Shown here: positions 51,471 through 59,814 of the stretch, one piece after another | How positions within the stretch are numbered: position 1 is the first letter of the stretch | Layout: each line of letters opens with the position of its first letter | Assembly (NCBI GenBank): GCA_934359185.1 | Contig: CAKRLE010000012.1 | Span: 13,673-77,672 of the forward strand | From: an uncultured Lachnospira sp. | GTDB taxonomy: Bacteria; Bacillota; Clostridia; Lachnospirales; Lachnospiraceae | Direction of reading: 5' to 3' | DNA: 64,000 nucleotides | Notes under the pieces: generated by a model | Told to the model about the DNA's origin: nothing | The model's input: only the letters and a program-made list of their open reading frames with translations | The model's database searches: none | Made by a program: the position numbers and the translations under genes

Positions 51471-51900
51471 ATTAGTTCGTAAAGGCAAGGCTGGCATTAT
51501 ATCTAAACTTATGTATATTGCATCGGCTATACTTGCTGTTATGTCAATTGGAGCGGCAAGCAGCGTTGCGTATGACAGTATGTATTATACAGAACGTGCA
51601 AAAGGATATACGCTTGAAAAGCTTGATTCAGATTTCAGCAACAAGGATTATGGCGAGCTTAATAAAAAGATTGCATATAATAAGGCGATAGGACGCACAA
51701 TAACTGATGATGACAGAGATTATTATCTTTTTGCAGATTATTATGAGAGTATTATCAGTTATAATGTGTACAAGAAAAATGGTGATGAATTAAAAGCGAT
51801 GGAACAGCTTAAGAATGCTGATACATATTACAATAATATGAAGCATAAGATATTCAGGGAAAAAGCAGACGAATTTGAAGAAAGTGTTAATATTAATTGA
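51457..51900 (+). CDS. membrane protein, paralogue-like, without zinc ribbon
   Basis: 147 aa. A short basic N-terminus (MKITRLVRKGKAG) replaces the zinc ribbon; one membrane helix at about 17-37; outer domain with SNKDYGELNKKIAYN and YYLFADYYESIISYNVYKK, the same helix-spacing as its two upstream neighbours. It reads as the third member of the set with the ribbon lost. The ATG at 51457 lies in the end of the previous gene, with AAGGAG eight bases upstream, so translation is coupled. Function unknown. Confidence 0.6.
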   Translation: MKITRLVRKGKAGIISKLMYIASAILAVMSIGAASSVAYDSMYYTERAKGYTLEKLDSDFSNKDYGELNKKIAYNKAIGRTITDDDRDYYLFADYYESIISYNVYKKNGDELKAMEQLKNADTYYNNMKHKIFREKADEFEESVNIN

Positions 51901-51909
51901 AATTACCTA

Positions 51910-51938
51910 TTGTGTATACAAAAGAGTTGAATTATAAT
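51910..51938 (+). promoter_or_regulatory. promoter for the 6S-like RNA
   Basis: TTGTGT (51910-51915), 17 nt, TATAAT (51933-51938). The predicted start is about 19 nt before the first base of the closing stem. Confidence 0.5.
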
Positions 51939-51963
51939 AAACATAACGTATTAATTGGTTGTT

Positions 51964-52141
51964 AATTCCTGGAGTGTACGACAGCCTGTCATATTTTGAT
52001 CCTACATTTTTTCGAAGGGATTCCTATATCTTTGCTCTAATGTCAAGCCTCCTTTGTCAGTGGAAGGCAGCGGTGCAGATGCGGTTACCCACCTAGCGCA
52101 GGCTAGGAGTCGAAAGAGACGGGAACGGCATGCTGGGAATT
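51964..52141 (+). ncRNA. ssrS: 6S RNA (ssrS) candidate
   Basis: About 178 nt without an open frame, between a promoter and a terminator. The ends pair: AATTCCTGGAGTG (51964-51976) with CATGCTGGGAATT (52129-52141), 12 of 13 positions. Inside, AGCCTG pairs with CAGGCT, and a long interior region lies between, which is the 6S plan of closing stem, bubble, stem and terminal loop. The 5' and 3' flanks (GTGTACGACAGCC; GGGAACGGCATGCTGGGAATT in two parts) resemble E. coli 6S. It would bind housekeeping RNA polymerase in stationary phase. SRP RNA was considered but lacks the GGAAGCAG core. Boundaries are approximate. Confidence 0.65.
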
Positions 52142-52145
52142 ATTT

Positions 52146-52179
52146 AAAAGGATGAGCGGTGAAAGCTGCTCATCCTTTT
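52146..52179 (+). terminator. intrinsic terminator after the 6S-like RNA
   Basis: Perfect 12-bp stem (52146-52157 with 52168-52179) with a 10-nt loop and the T-run as part of the 3' arm. Confidence 0.85.
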
Positions 52180-52261
52180 GTTCTATATATACATTTTTCT
52201 GCATATTATATTATGTGTGGATTTTAGGAAAAGCACAAATATATATAAGGGTTGAATTGTT

Positions 52262-54253
52262 TTGAATAATAATATTTTAAAGAGTCACATAAAGTCAGGC
52301 TGGTTAAAAGGGTGTGTGTTGATAATCCTCATGCTGCTGCTTGCTTTACTGGTGGCTCTTCTTATTAATGTGAACAACAAAAGACTGATAGGACATGACA
52401 ATTGTAGTTTTGCTAATGCATGTAAGGTGCTTGCATATCTTAATGGCTATTCAGATGATCATAATACTGCTGGGAAAACAGACAGTGTAAAATACTGGTT
52501 TTCAGATTATTATAGTTATCTGTGTGATATAGGGCTTTTTGATAAAGGAATGATAAAGGATTCAGACCCTGACAGGGCACTTATGCAAAGTGATCTTGAT
52601 TATGTATATAAGTATGTTGGCGCAGTGAATAAATCAGACACAAAAAAAGATAAGGCCATATCTAATTCACAGTTCATTTCGGTTGTCCAGCAATATAAAG
52701 AATATTTTGAAAAAGGTGATAAGCTGGATGTTGTCCGGCTTGGAATAGTAGCTGCCTGCGGAGAAGCAGAGTCTAATGATGATGTGTTTGATAAATTATA
52801 TACGGTTAGTACTAACAAAGGGAAATATTATTATACAGGGCTTAATCTTACTGGATATAAAGATAAGACAATTGAGGTATTTTCTATTGAACACGAAATT
52901 CTTATGGTTACAGATATTATATCTGATGAGACAACATTTAAGAATGTATGGATATCGGAATTTAAGGATAATAAGCTGTATGTGAATATGTATGGTGTAA
53001 ACAGGGAGTTTTATATTGGTGGTACATCAGAAGATGTAAGCGGAATGCTTGCAGATATTGTCCTGAAAGATGGTAAAATGATTGCGATTACTGTTAAAAA
53101 GGATATAACAGATACTGATATAAGGATACTTATATATAATAACCAGTCTGATTCAACAGTATATGATAATGTTACTGTTACAAGTGACGGCAGGTTTTAT
53201 ATGAAATACGGTGACATTATAAATGAATATAATCCGGGAGATGAGCTTGTGCTTAACAATGAAATGCCTTATGAAAAAGCGGTTATAAGCACAGATTCTG
53301 GAAGCCAGATAAAGCTGGCGTCTATCAATAAAAGCCAGGGTAATCCTGAATATGAAGGGACGATTACAGCTTATAAGACGGACAGCGGCATTGTTCTTGT
53401 TAATGAAATTGCAATAGAAAATTATCTGAAAAGGGTAGTGCCGAGTGAGATGCCATCAAGCTTCGGCGTTGAAGCATTAAAGGTTCAGGCTGTATGTGCA
53501 AGGAGTTATGCATATGCGCACCTTAATGATTATGCATATCCTGAGTATGAGGCACATATGGATGATACAATTAATTATCAGGTATATAACAATACGGTTG
53601 AAAAACCTGAAGCAAATGAGGCGATAAGCGCCACGTGTGGTAAGATGCTTTATTATGCAGATGAGATTGTTACAGCATATTATTATTCAACATCTTGCGG
53701 AGCTGGTGCAGATGTGAGTCTGTGGGGAAGTGATTCATCTGATTATCCATATTATGAGAGCAGATTAATATCATCAGATAGCCAGACAGTTGATTTGTCG
53801 TCTGAGAATAATTTCAGGAAATTTATCACGAGACAGAATGAAAATGATTATGACTATGGGTGTAATTACTACAGGTGGAAAATAGAAAAAAGTTCTTCTG
53901 ATATAATAAGCAATATAAGAAAAATGGGATATTCTGACATAGGTATAGTTAATTCGATTAAGGTTAATAACAGAGTGAGTGGCGGCGGTGTAAACAGTGT
54001 AACAATAAGTGGAAGCAAAGCTGATGTCTGTATTGAGAGCGAGGGACAGATAAGGAAAGCATTTGACCTTCCAAGTTCTTTTTTTATAATTGATACCGCC
54101 GGTAAATCAAAAGATAAGACATTTGTATTTACCGGCGGTGGATATGGGCATGGAATAGGAATGAGCCAGAATGCGGTAAGAAACATGGCGGAAAGAGGAA
54201 TGGATTATATATCAATTCTTAACTTCTTCTACAGCGGTACCAGTGTTTTTTAA
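52262..54253 (+). CDS. SpoIID/LytB-domain protein
   Basis: Membrane-anchored protein of 663 aa. A signal anchor (about 15-38) is followed by about 320 residues I cannot assign, then a SpoIID domain from about 363 to the end: IENYLKRVVPSEMPSSFGVEALKVQAVCARSYA (in pieces: VVPSEMPSSFG holds the catalytic glutamate), SCGAGADVSLWG, and GGGYGHGIGMSQNAV. SpoIID is a lytic transglycosylase acting with SpoIIP in engulfment; LytB-like members serve vegetative wall remodelling. With this long N-terminal part it need not be the sporulation SpoIID. Start is TTG at 52262 with AAGGG ten bases upstream. The end overlaps the convergent YihY gene by 42 bp. Confidence 0.8.
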   Translation: MNNNILKSHIKSGWLKGCVLIILMLLLALLVALLINVNNKRLIGHDNCSFANACKVLAYLNGYSDDHNTAGKTDSVKYWFSDYYSYLCDIGLFDKGMIKDSDPDRALMQSDLDYVYKYVGAVNKSDTKKDKAISNSQFISVVQQYKEYFEKGDKLDVVRLGIVAACGEAESNDDVFDKLYTVSTNKGKYYYTGLNLTGYKDKTIEVFSIEHEILMVTDIISDETTFKNVWISEFKDNKLYVNMYGVNREFYIGGTSEDVSGMLADIVLKDGKMIAITVKKDITDTDIRILIYNNQSDSTVYDNVTVTSDGRFYMKYGDIINEYNPGDELVLNNEMPYEKAVISTDSGSQIKLASINKSQGNPEYEGTITAYKTDSGIVLVNEIAIENYLKRVVPSEMPSSFGVEALKVQAVCARSYAYAHLNDYAYPEYEAHMDDTINYQVYNNTVEKPEANEAISATCGKMLYYADEIVTAYYYSTSCGAGADVSLWGSDSSDYPYYESRLISSDSQTVDLSSENNFRKFITRQNENDYDYGCNYYRWKIEKSSSDIISNIRKMGYSDIGIVNSIKVNNRVSGGGVNSVTISGSKADVCIESEGQIRKAFDLPSSFFIIDTAGKSKDKTFVFTGGGYGHGIGMSQNAVRNMAERGMDYISILNFFYSGTSVF

Positions 54254-55081
54254 CTGCTTATATGTTGTAAGTATAATGTTAAGCTCTGCACCGAAGAACA
54301 CAATTATCATACAGAAATATAACCAGATTAATGCAAAAACTAATGTGGAAAGAGTTCCATACATAGTCGAAAAGTTAGGAGAATAATTGGCATATAACGA
54401 ATAGAAGAATGAAAATAAAATCCATCCGACAGATGCTGTTATAGCTCCTGGAAGTTCTGACATAATATGTGTTTTTCTGTCAGGTATAAATACATACATT
54501 ACAAGGAATATAACCATCAGTATGCCTGGAAACAAAAGTGCTTTGTTATTCAGTACAGATTGTAACAATGTTCCTAGCTTTGGCATAAAAAGGTTAATGA
54601 TAACAATCAGATGCTTTCCAAATACAAACAGCATAAGTGTGAGGATAATGCTGACTATGAATACAACTGTATATAAAGATGAAAAAACTCTTGATAGAAT
54701 CCATCCCTGCTTTTTATGTGTTCCGTATATGTTATTAAGACAGAATATGATTGATGTAAAACCTTTTCCGGCAGACCAGAGTGCGATTATTGTAGTAACA
54801 GAAACAACAGCAATGTTGCTGTTATAATAAATGTCATTTACAACAGAAGTTATAATTGGCATCAGCATTGATGGAAAAACACCATTCATTATATCGTATA
54901 TCTCATCTGGAGATATAGGAAGGTATTTTAATAAGCTCATTAACAGAATTATAAATGGCACAAAGCTGAGGATAAGGAAGAAACATGACTGTGCAGCATA
55001 GCCAGTAAGATTGTCGTCCTTAATTTTATCAGCAATCGGACGTATAATTAAGATTGCTTTTTGTAGTTTCTTATTACTCAT
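54212..55081 (-). CDS. YihY/BrkB family membrane protein
   Basis: Polytopic protein of 289 aa with about six helices. The N-terminal region DDNLTGYAAQSCFFLILSFVPFIILL (in part GYAAQSCFFLILS) and ALIWLYFCMIIVFFGAELN near the C-terminus are diagnostic of the YihY/BrkB family. Once annotated as ribonuclease BN, the family is now thought to be a membrane transporter or envelope protein of unknown substrate. ATG at 55081 has GGGGGA upstream. It converges with the SpoIID-like gene, overlapping it by 42 bp. Confidence 0.85.
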   Translation of the reverse strand: MSNKKLQKAILIIRPIADKIKDDNLTGYAAQSCFFLILSFVPFIILLMSLLKYLPISPDEIYDIMNGVFPSMLMPIITSVVNDIYYNSNIAVVSVTTIIALWSAGKGFTSIIFCLNNIYGTHKKQGWILSRVFSSLYTVVFIVSIILTLMLFVFGKHLIVIINLFMPKLGTLLQSVLNNKALLFPGILMVIFLVMYVFIPDRKTHIMSELPGAITASVGWILFSFFYSLYANYSPNFSTMYGTLSTLVFALIWLYFCMIIVFFGAELNIILTTYKQLKNTGTAVEEVKN

Positions 55082-55152
55082 AAGTTTCCCCCAGATATTT
55101 TAGTCATTTCAATATAGTATATTATATTTTTTATGAAATATAAAGAAATAAT

Positions 55153-55181
55153 TTGCAAATATATTTAGTTTTGGTTACAAT
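55153..55181 (+). promoter_or_regulatory. promoter of the scpA operon
   Basis: TTGCAA (55153-55158), 17 nt, TACAAT (55176-55181). No terminator is seen from here until after thiI, so this may drive scpA through thiI. Confidence 0.65.
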
Positions 55182-55226
55182 ATAAGTTGCGTTTATGGGC
55201 GCACATATATAAACAAGAGGTCTTAT

Positions 55227-56003
55227 ATGGGAATTAATGTTAAATTACAGGTATTTGAAGGTCCGCTGGATCTTTTGCTGCACCTTATAGATAAGAATAA
55301 AGTTAATATATATGATATACCTATTGTTATGATTACAGAGCAGTATATGGAATATGTTGACAACATGGATAAAGAAGATCTGGACGTTGTCAGTGAATTT
55401 CTTGTAATGGCGGCTACTCTGCTTGATATCAAATCAAGAATGCTTCTTCCTAAAGAAGTCAACGAGGATGGCGAGGAGGAAGATCCAAGAGCAGAGCTTG
55501 TTGAGAAACTGTTAGAATATAAACTGTTCAAATATATGTCATATGAGTTAAAGGACAAACAGGTGGATGCACAGAAAGCATTTTACAAAGAACCAACCAT
55601 TCCGCCTGAGGTTGAGGCATATAAGCCGCCGATAAACATAGAAGAGCTTATAGGTGATACAACGCTTGCAAGGCTGAATACTATATTTCAGGAAGTAATG
55701 AAGCGTAAAGAGGAGAAGATTGACCCAATAAGAAGCAAATTCGGCAAGATTGAAAAAGAAAAAGTAAGCATAGCGGATAAGGCTTTAGAAGTGAAAGAAT
55801 ATATAACAAAGCATAAAAAGTTTTCATTCAGGCAGATGCTTGAAAATAATAATTCAAAAGAATCTGTTATTGTCACATTTCTTGTAATGCTTGAACTTAT
55901 TAAAACTGGAATAGTTGAGGTGGTTCAGGATGGAACGTGCAGTGAGATAGAGGTAACAGTTGTCGGTAACCCACAGGATATGGGTGATATAGAAGAAGCT
56001 TAA
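55227..56003 (+). CDS. scpA: segregation and condensation protein A
   Basis: Kleisin of the SMC-ScpAB condensin, 258 aa. The N-terminal domain starts LQVFEGPLDLLLHLIDKNKVNIYDIPI, the classic ScpA opening (in part FEGPLDLLLHLI); a helical linker and a C-terminal winged helix (SVIVTFLVMLELIKTGIVEVVQ) bind the SMC head. ATG at 55227 after AAGAGG. scpB follows after 32 bp. Confidence 0.95.
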   Translation: MGINVKLQVFEGPLDLLLHLIDKNKVNIYDIPIVMITEQYMEYVDNMDKEDLDVVSEFLVMAATLLDIKSRMLLPKEVNEDGEEEDPRAELVEKLLEYKLFKYMSYELKDKQVDAQKAFYKEPTIPPEVEAYKPPINIEELIGDTTLARLNTIFQEVMKRKEEKIDPIRSKFGKIEKEKVSIADKALEVKEYITKHKKFSFRQMLENNNSKESVIVTFLVMLELIKTGIVEVVQDGTCSEIEVTVVGNPQDMGDIEEA

Positions 56004-56035
56004 ATGTAAATGCTTATGTTATGGAGGAGTAGCTA

Positions 56036-56638
56036 ATGGATATAGATAGAATTGAAGCTGTTATTGAAGCAGTACTGTTCACTATGGGAGAGTCGGTATC
56101 TGTTGATAAGCTTGCAGCTGCAATTGGACACGATGAGGAAACGACAGTTAAGATTATCCATAATATGATGGATAAATATGAGGCTTCTAACAGAGGTATT
56201 AAAATTATAGAATTAGAAAATGCATTCCAGATGTGTACAAAGCAGGAATTGTACGAGGATTTGATTAAGGTGGCAGCAGCACCTAGAAAATATGTCCTGA
56301 CAGATGTTTTGCTTGAAACACTTTCCATAATTGCATATAAGCAGCCGATTACCAAGATAGAAATTGAAAAGATAAGAGGGGTAAGCTGTGAACATGCAGT
56401 TAACAAGCTTGTAGAATATGGACTTGCAAAGGAACTTGGAAGACTTGATGCACCTGGAAGACCTATGCTTTTTGGGACGACAGAGGAATTTTTACGTGCA
56501 TTTGGCGTTACATCGATAGACGAGCTCCCGGTTATAAGTGAGGACATAATTGAGAAATTCAAGGATGAGGCTGAGATGGAGATAAAAGCTGACAACGCTG
56601 ATGATTATGACGAGAACCAATTAACACTTAATATATAG
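56036..56638 (+). CDS. scpB: segregation and condensation protein B
   Basis: Winged-helix partner of ScpA in the condensin complex, 200 aa with an acidic C-terminus. Motifs: IEAVLFTMGESVSVDKLAAAIG (about 7-28), LSIIAYKQPITKIEIEKIRGV (about 95-115) and YGLAKELGRLDAPGRPMLFGTT. ATG follows GGAGGAG. It almost touches the aminopeptidase gene, which begins 22 bp later. Confidence 0.95.
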   Translation: MDIDRIEAVIEAVLFTMGESVSVDKLAAAIGHDEETTVKIIHNMMDKYEASNRGIKIIELENAFQMCTKQELYEDLIKVAAAPRKYVLTDVLLETLSIIAYKQPITKIEIEKIRGVSCEHAVNKLVEYGLAKELGRLDAPGRPMLFGTTEEFLRAFGVTSIDELPVISEDIIEKFKDEAEMEIKADNADDYDENQLTLNI

Positions 56639-56660
56639 TTTGATAGAGAGGAGTCTGGCT

Positions 56661-58067
56661 ATGGAAAGAAAAGTTGCATGGGATATTTATGATGAAGAGG
56701 GAAGAAAGAAGGTCTTTGAGTTTGCAGATAATTATAAAAGCTTTATTTCTGACTGTAAAATAGAAAGAGAATGTGTAAAGCGTTCTGTAGAACTTGCAAG
56801 AGAGCATGGTTACAAAGATCTTAATGACTACATCAAAGATAAAAAGCCTCTAAATGCAGGTGATAAGGTATATGCGATTAACAAGGACAAGGCTGTCGTT
56901 TTGTTTGTTATAGGTAAGAAGCCTATAGAAGATGGAATGAATATATTAGGCGCACATATTGATTCGCCAAGACTTGACATAAAACAGAATCCTTTATATG
57001 AAGATACAGGACTTGTACTGCTTGATACACATTATTATGGTGGAATTAAGAAGTATCAGTGGGTAACACTTCCTATGGCGCTTCATGGTGTTGTGGCATT
57101 AAAATCAGGAGAAGTTATAGAAGTTACAATAGGCGAAAAGGATGATGAGCCAGTAGTTGGAATTTCAGATTTGCTCATACATCTTGCATCTGAACAGATG
57201 CAGAAAAAGGCTGACAAGGTAGTTGATGGCGAAGATTTAAATGTCCTTGTAGGTAGTATGCCTGCTGTAAAGAAAGAATCATCAGATAACGAAGACGACA
57301 AAGAAAAGGAACCTGTAAAGCAGGCTGTTCTTGAATTGTTAAAGTCGCAGTATGGCATTGAGGAGGAAGATTTCCAGTCATCAGAGCTGTGCGTTGTGCC
57401 AGCCGGTCCAGCAAGAGATTATGGTCTTGACAGAAGCATGATAATCGGATATGGACATGATGACAAGGTATGTGCATATCCATCTCTTATTGCACAGTTA
57501 GAATCATCATCACCAGAGAGAACAAGCGTGTGTATTCTTGTAGATAAAGAGGAAATTGGCAGTGTTGGTGCTACTGGCATGCATTCAAGATTCTTTGAAA
57601 ATACAGTAGCAGAAGTATTGGACAGAACAGGGCAGTATTCTGATCTTGCATTAAGAAGAGCTTTAGCTAATTCTAATATGCTGTCATCAGATGTTAATTC
57701 AGCATATGATCCAAATTATGCGAGTGTGAGTGAAAAGAAAAACACAGCATATTTTGGAAAGGGAGTTGCTTTTATAAAGTATACTGGTTCAAGAGGAAAG
57801 GCTGGTTCTAATGATGCTTCAGCGGAGTATATTGCAAAGCTCAGGAAGATTATGGATGATGCAGGTGTAATATATCAGACAGCAGAACTTGGACGTGTTG
57901 ATGCTGGCGGTGGTGGAACTATCGCTTATATTATGGGTAATTATGGAATGAATGTGATTGACAGCGGCGTTGGTGTGCAGAATATGCATGCGCCATATGA
58001 GGTTATAAGTAAAGTTGATTTATATGAGGCATATAGAAGCTACAAAGTATTTCTTGAGAAATGCTAG
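56661..58067 (+). CDS. M18 family aminopeptidase
   Basis: Zinc aminopeptidase of 468 aa, cytosolic, tetrahedral dodecamer in the family. Metal and catalytic motifs: GAHIDSPRLDI (H and D), DKEEIGSVGATGM (glutamate pair), DVNSAYDPNYA, and QNMHAPYEV near the end (last metal histidine). An insertion with a D/E/K-rich stretch (KKESSDNEDDKEKEP, about 208-222) is not usual. The ATG at 56661 follows GAGGAG by seven bases and is preferred over the TTG at 56640. Cleaves N-terminal residues in peptide turnover; which residues is not predictable here. Confidence 0.9.
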   Translation: MERKVAWDIYDEEGRKKVFEFADNYKSFISDCKIERECVKRSVELAREHGYKDLNDYIKDKKPLNAGDKVYAINKDKAVVLFVIGKKPIEDGMNILGAHIDSPRLDIKQNPLYEDTGLVLLDTHYYGGIKKYQWVTLPMALHGVVALKSGEVIEVTIGEKDDEPVVGISDLLIHLASEQMQKKADKVVDGEDLNVLVGSMPAVKKESSDNEDDKEKEPVKQAVLELLKSQYGIEEEDFQSSELCVVPAGPARDYGLDRSMIIGYGHDDKVCAYPSLIAQLESSSPERTSVCILVDKEEIGSVGATGMHSRFFENTVAEVLDRTGQYSDLALRRALANSNMLSSDVNSAYDPNYASVSEKKNTAYFGKGVAFIKYTGSRGKAGSNDASAEYIAKLRKIMDDAGVIYQTAELGRVDAGGGGTIAYIMGNYGMNVIDSGVGVQNMHAPYEVISKVDLYEAYRSYKVFLEKC

Positions 58068-58091
58068 AAAGGCAGCAGGAAAGATAATATT

Positions 58092-59048
58092 ATGAAATGG
58101 AATAAATATACAATTAATACTACTACACAGGCGGTTGACTTACTTAGTGCAACACTTGCAGAATGTGGAATAGAGGGGATAGAAGTCGAGGATAACGTAC
58201 AGCTTACACAGGAAGAGGCTAAGACTATGTTTGTCGATTTCATACCAGACCTTCCACCAGATGAGGGGCTTGCAAAGGTGAATTTCTATCTTGATTCAGA
58301 TGAGGATAATGAGCCTGTGCTTGCAAAAGTAAGAGAAGAGATAGAGGATTTAAGAACATTTACAGATATCGGGGATGGAACTATAACAGAGAGCCAGACA
58401 GAGGATAAGGACTGGATTAACAACTGGAAGCAGTACTGGCATACATTCTCAATTGGAGATTTATATATCAAACCAACATGGGAAGAAGAGACAGATGAGA
58501 TGAAAGGTCATCCTGTACTTTCAATTGATCCGGGAACAGCATTTGGAACAGGCTCGCATGAGACAACAAGAATGGTTATAAGACAGTTGCAGAAGTATGT
58601 AAAAAAGAATGACGAAATTCTTGATGTTGGATGCGGAAGCGGAATTCTTTCAGTTGTTGCATTAAAATATGGTGCTAAACATGCACTTGGAACAGACCTT
58701 GACCCTAATGCCATAATTGCATCAGAAGAAAATGCACAGCAAAACGACATTAAGGCAGAAGAGCTTGAGGTTATTGAGGGCAATATAATTGATGATAAGG
58801 CTGTTCAGGACAGATGTGGATACGAATGCTATGATATTGTATGCGCTAATATTCTTGCGGATGTTCTTATTCCATTGTCATCGGAGATAACAAGGCATAT
58901 GAAACATGGTGCTTATTTTATAACATCTGGAATTATCGACAGCAAGGAAGAAGAGGTTTCATCTGCATTCAGAAGCAATGACGAACTTGAGATAGTTGAA
59001 ATTAACCATGATGGTGAGTGGGTTAATATCACTGCTGTCAGAAAGTAA
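58092..59048 (+). CDS. prmA: ribosomal protein L11 methyltransferase
   Basis: SAM-dependent trimethylation of ribosomal protein L11, 318 aa. The N-terminal L11-binding domain includes GIEGIEVEDNVQL; the catalytic Rossmann domain has AFGTGSHETTRM, the SAM loop ILDVGCGSGILSVVALKYGA and DIVCANILADVLI (NPPF-equivalent). rsmE follows at 27 bp; prmA-rsmE is a very common pair. ATG at 58092 after AGGAAAG. Confidence 0.94.
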   Translation: MKWNKYTINTTTQAVDLLSATLAECGIEGIEVEDNVQLTQEEAKTMFVDFIPDLPPDEGLAKVNFYLDSDEDNEPVLAKVREEIEDLRTFTDIGDGTITESQTEDKDWINNWKQYWHTFSIGDLYIKPTWEEETDEMKGHPVLSIDPGTAFGTGSHETTRMVIRQLQKYVKKNDEILDVGCGSGILSVVALKYGAKHALGTDLDPNAIIASEENAQQNDIKAEELEVIEGNIIDDKAVQDRCGYECYDIVCANILADVLIPLSSEITRHMKHGAYFITSGIIDSKEEEVSSAFRSNDELEIVEINHDGEWVNITAVRK

Positions 59049-59075
59049 TTAGTGATTTAGTGTACGGAGGAATGT

Positions 59076-59813
59076 ATGTATCATTTTTTTGCCATGCATG
59101 AAAATATTCATGATGATTACATTGATATTGTGGGAAGTGATGTTAATCATGTTAAGAACGTATTGCGCCTTGCGGTGGGTGATGATGTGCTTATAAGCAG
59201 TGGCGATAATATTGATTATACATGTAAGATTGTAAGTGAGTCAGATGATTGTATAAGAGCGGACATAATATCCAAGGATGAGGTTGGTAAAGAGCTTCCA
59301 TCCAGAGTTTACCTGTTCCAGGGTCTTCCGAAAGGTGATAAGATGGAGCTTGTAATTCAGAAGATGATTGAGCTGGGTGCTTATGAGATAGTGCCTGTTT
59401 CGATGAAAAGAAGCGTTGTAAAACTTGATGCCAAGAAAGCTAAGTCAAAGGTGGATAGATGGAATGCAATTGCACAGTCTGCGGCAAAGCAGAGCAAGCG
59501 GAGCATTATACCTATGGTGCATGAAGTGTGTACATTTAAACAGGCACTCGAGTATGCAGACAGCCTTGATATCAAGCTTCTGCCGTATGAGTGTGCTGAG
59601 GGGATGAAACACACCAAAGATGTTATTAATTCAATTAATAATGGACAGAGTGTTGGTATATTTATAGGTCCTGAGGGCGGTTTTGATTCATGTGAGCTTG
59701 AAGATGCAAGGGAACATGGATGGGATATAATAACGCTTGGAAAGAGAATTCTAAGAACTGAGACTGCAGGTATGATGCTTATGTCTGTGCTTATGTACAA
59801 TATGGAGGAATAA
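59076..59813 (+). CDS. rsmE: 16S rRNA m3U1498 methyltransferase
   Basis: SPOUT-class methyltransferase, 245 aa. N-terminal PUA-like domain (HVKNVLRLAVGDDVLIS), knotted C-terminal domain with QGLPKGDKMELVIQKMIELG, IFIGPEGGFDSCE and LGKRILRTETAGM, the family signatures. GGAGG is five bases before the ATG at 59076. The next gene starts two bases after its stop. Confidence 0.95.
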   Translation: MYHFFAMHENIHDDYIDIVGSDVNHVKNVLRLAVGDDVLISSGDNIDYTCKIVSESDDCIRADIISKDEVGKELPSRVYLFQGLPKGDKMELVIQKMIELGAYEIVPVSMKRSVVKLDAKKAKSKVDRWNAIAQSAAKQSKRSIIPMVHEVCTFKQALEYADSLDIKLLPYECAEGMKHTKDVINSINNGQSVGIFIGPEGGFDSCELEDAREHGWDIITLGKRILRTETAGMMLMSVLMYNMEE

Positions 59814-59814
59814 A

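Noticed and set aside
51964-52141. Signal recognition particle RNA
   Set aside because: A short GTCAGTGGAAGGCAGC-like stretch recalls SRP RNA, but the conserved GGAAGCAG/AGCAGC apical core is not present in the right context, while the ends and layout fit 6S RNA better.
56014-56595. 193-aa serine-rich frame antisense to scpB
   Set aside because: Complete overlap with scpB; composition typical of an antisense shadow.
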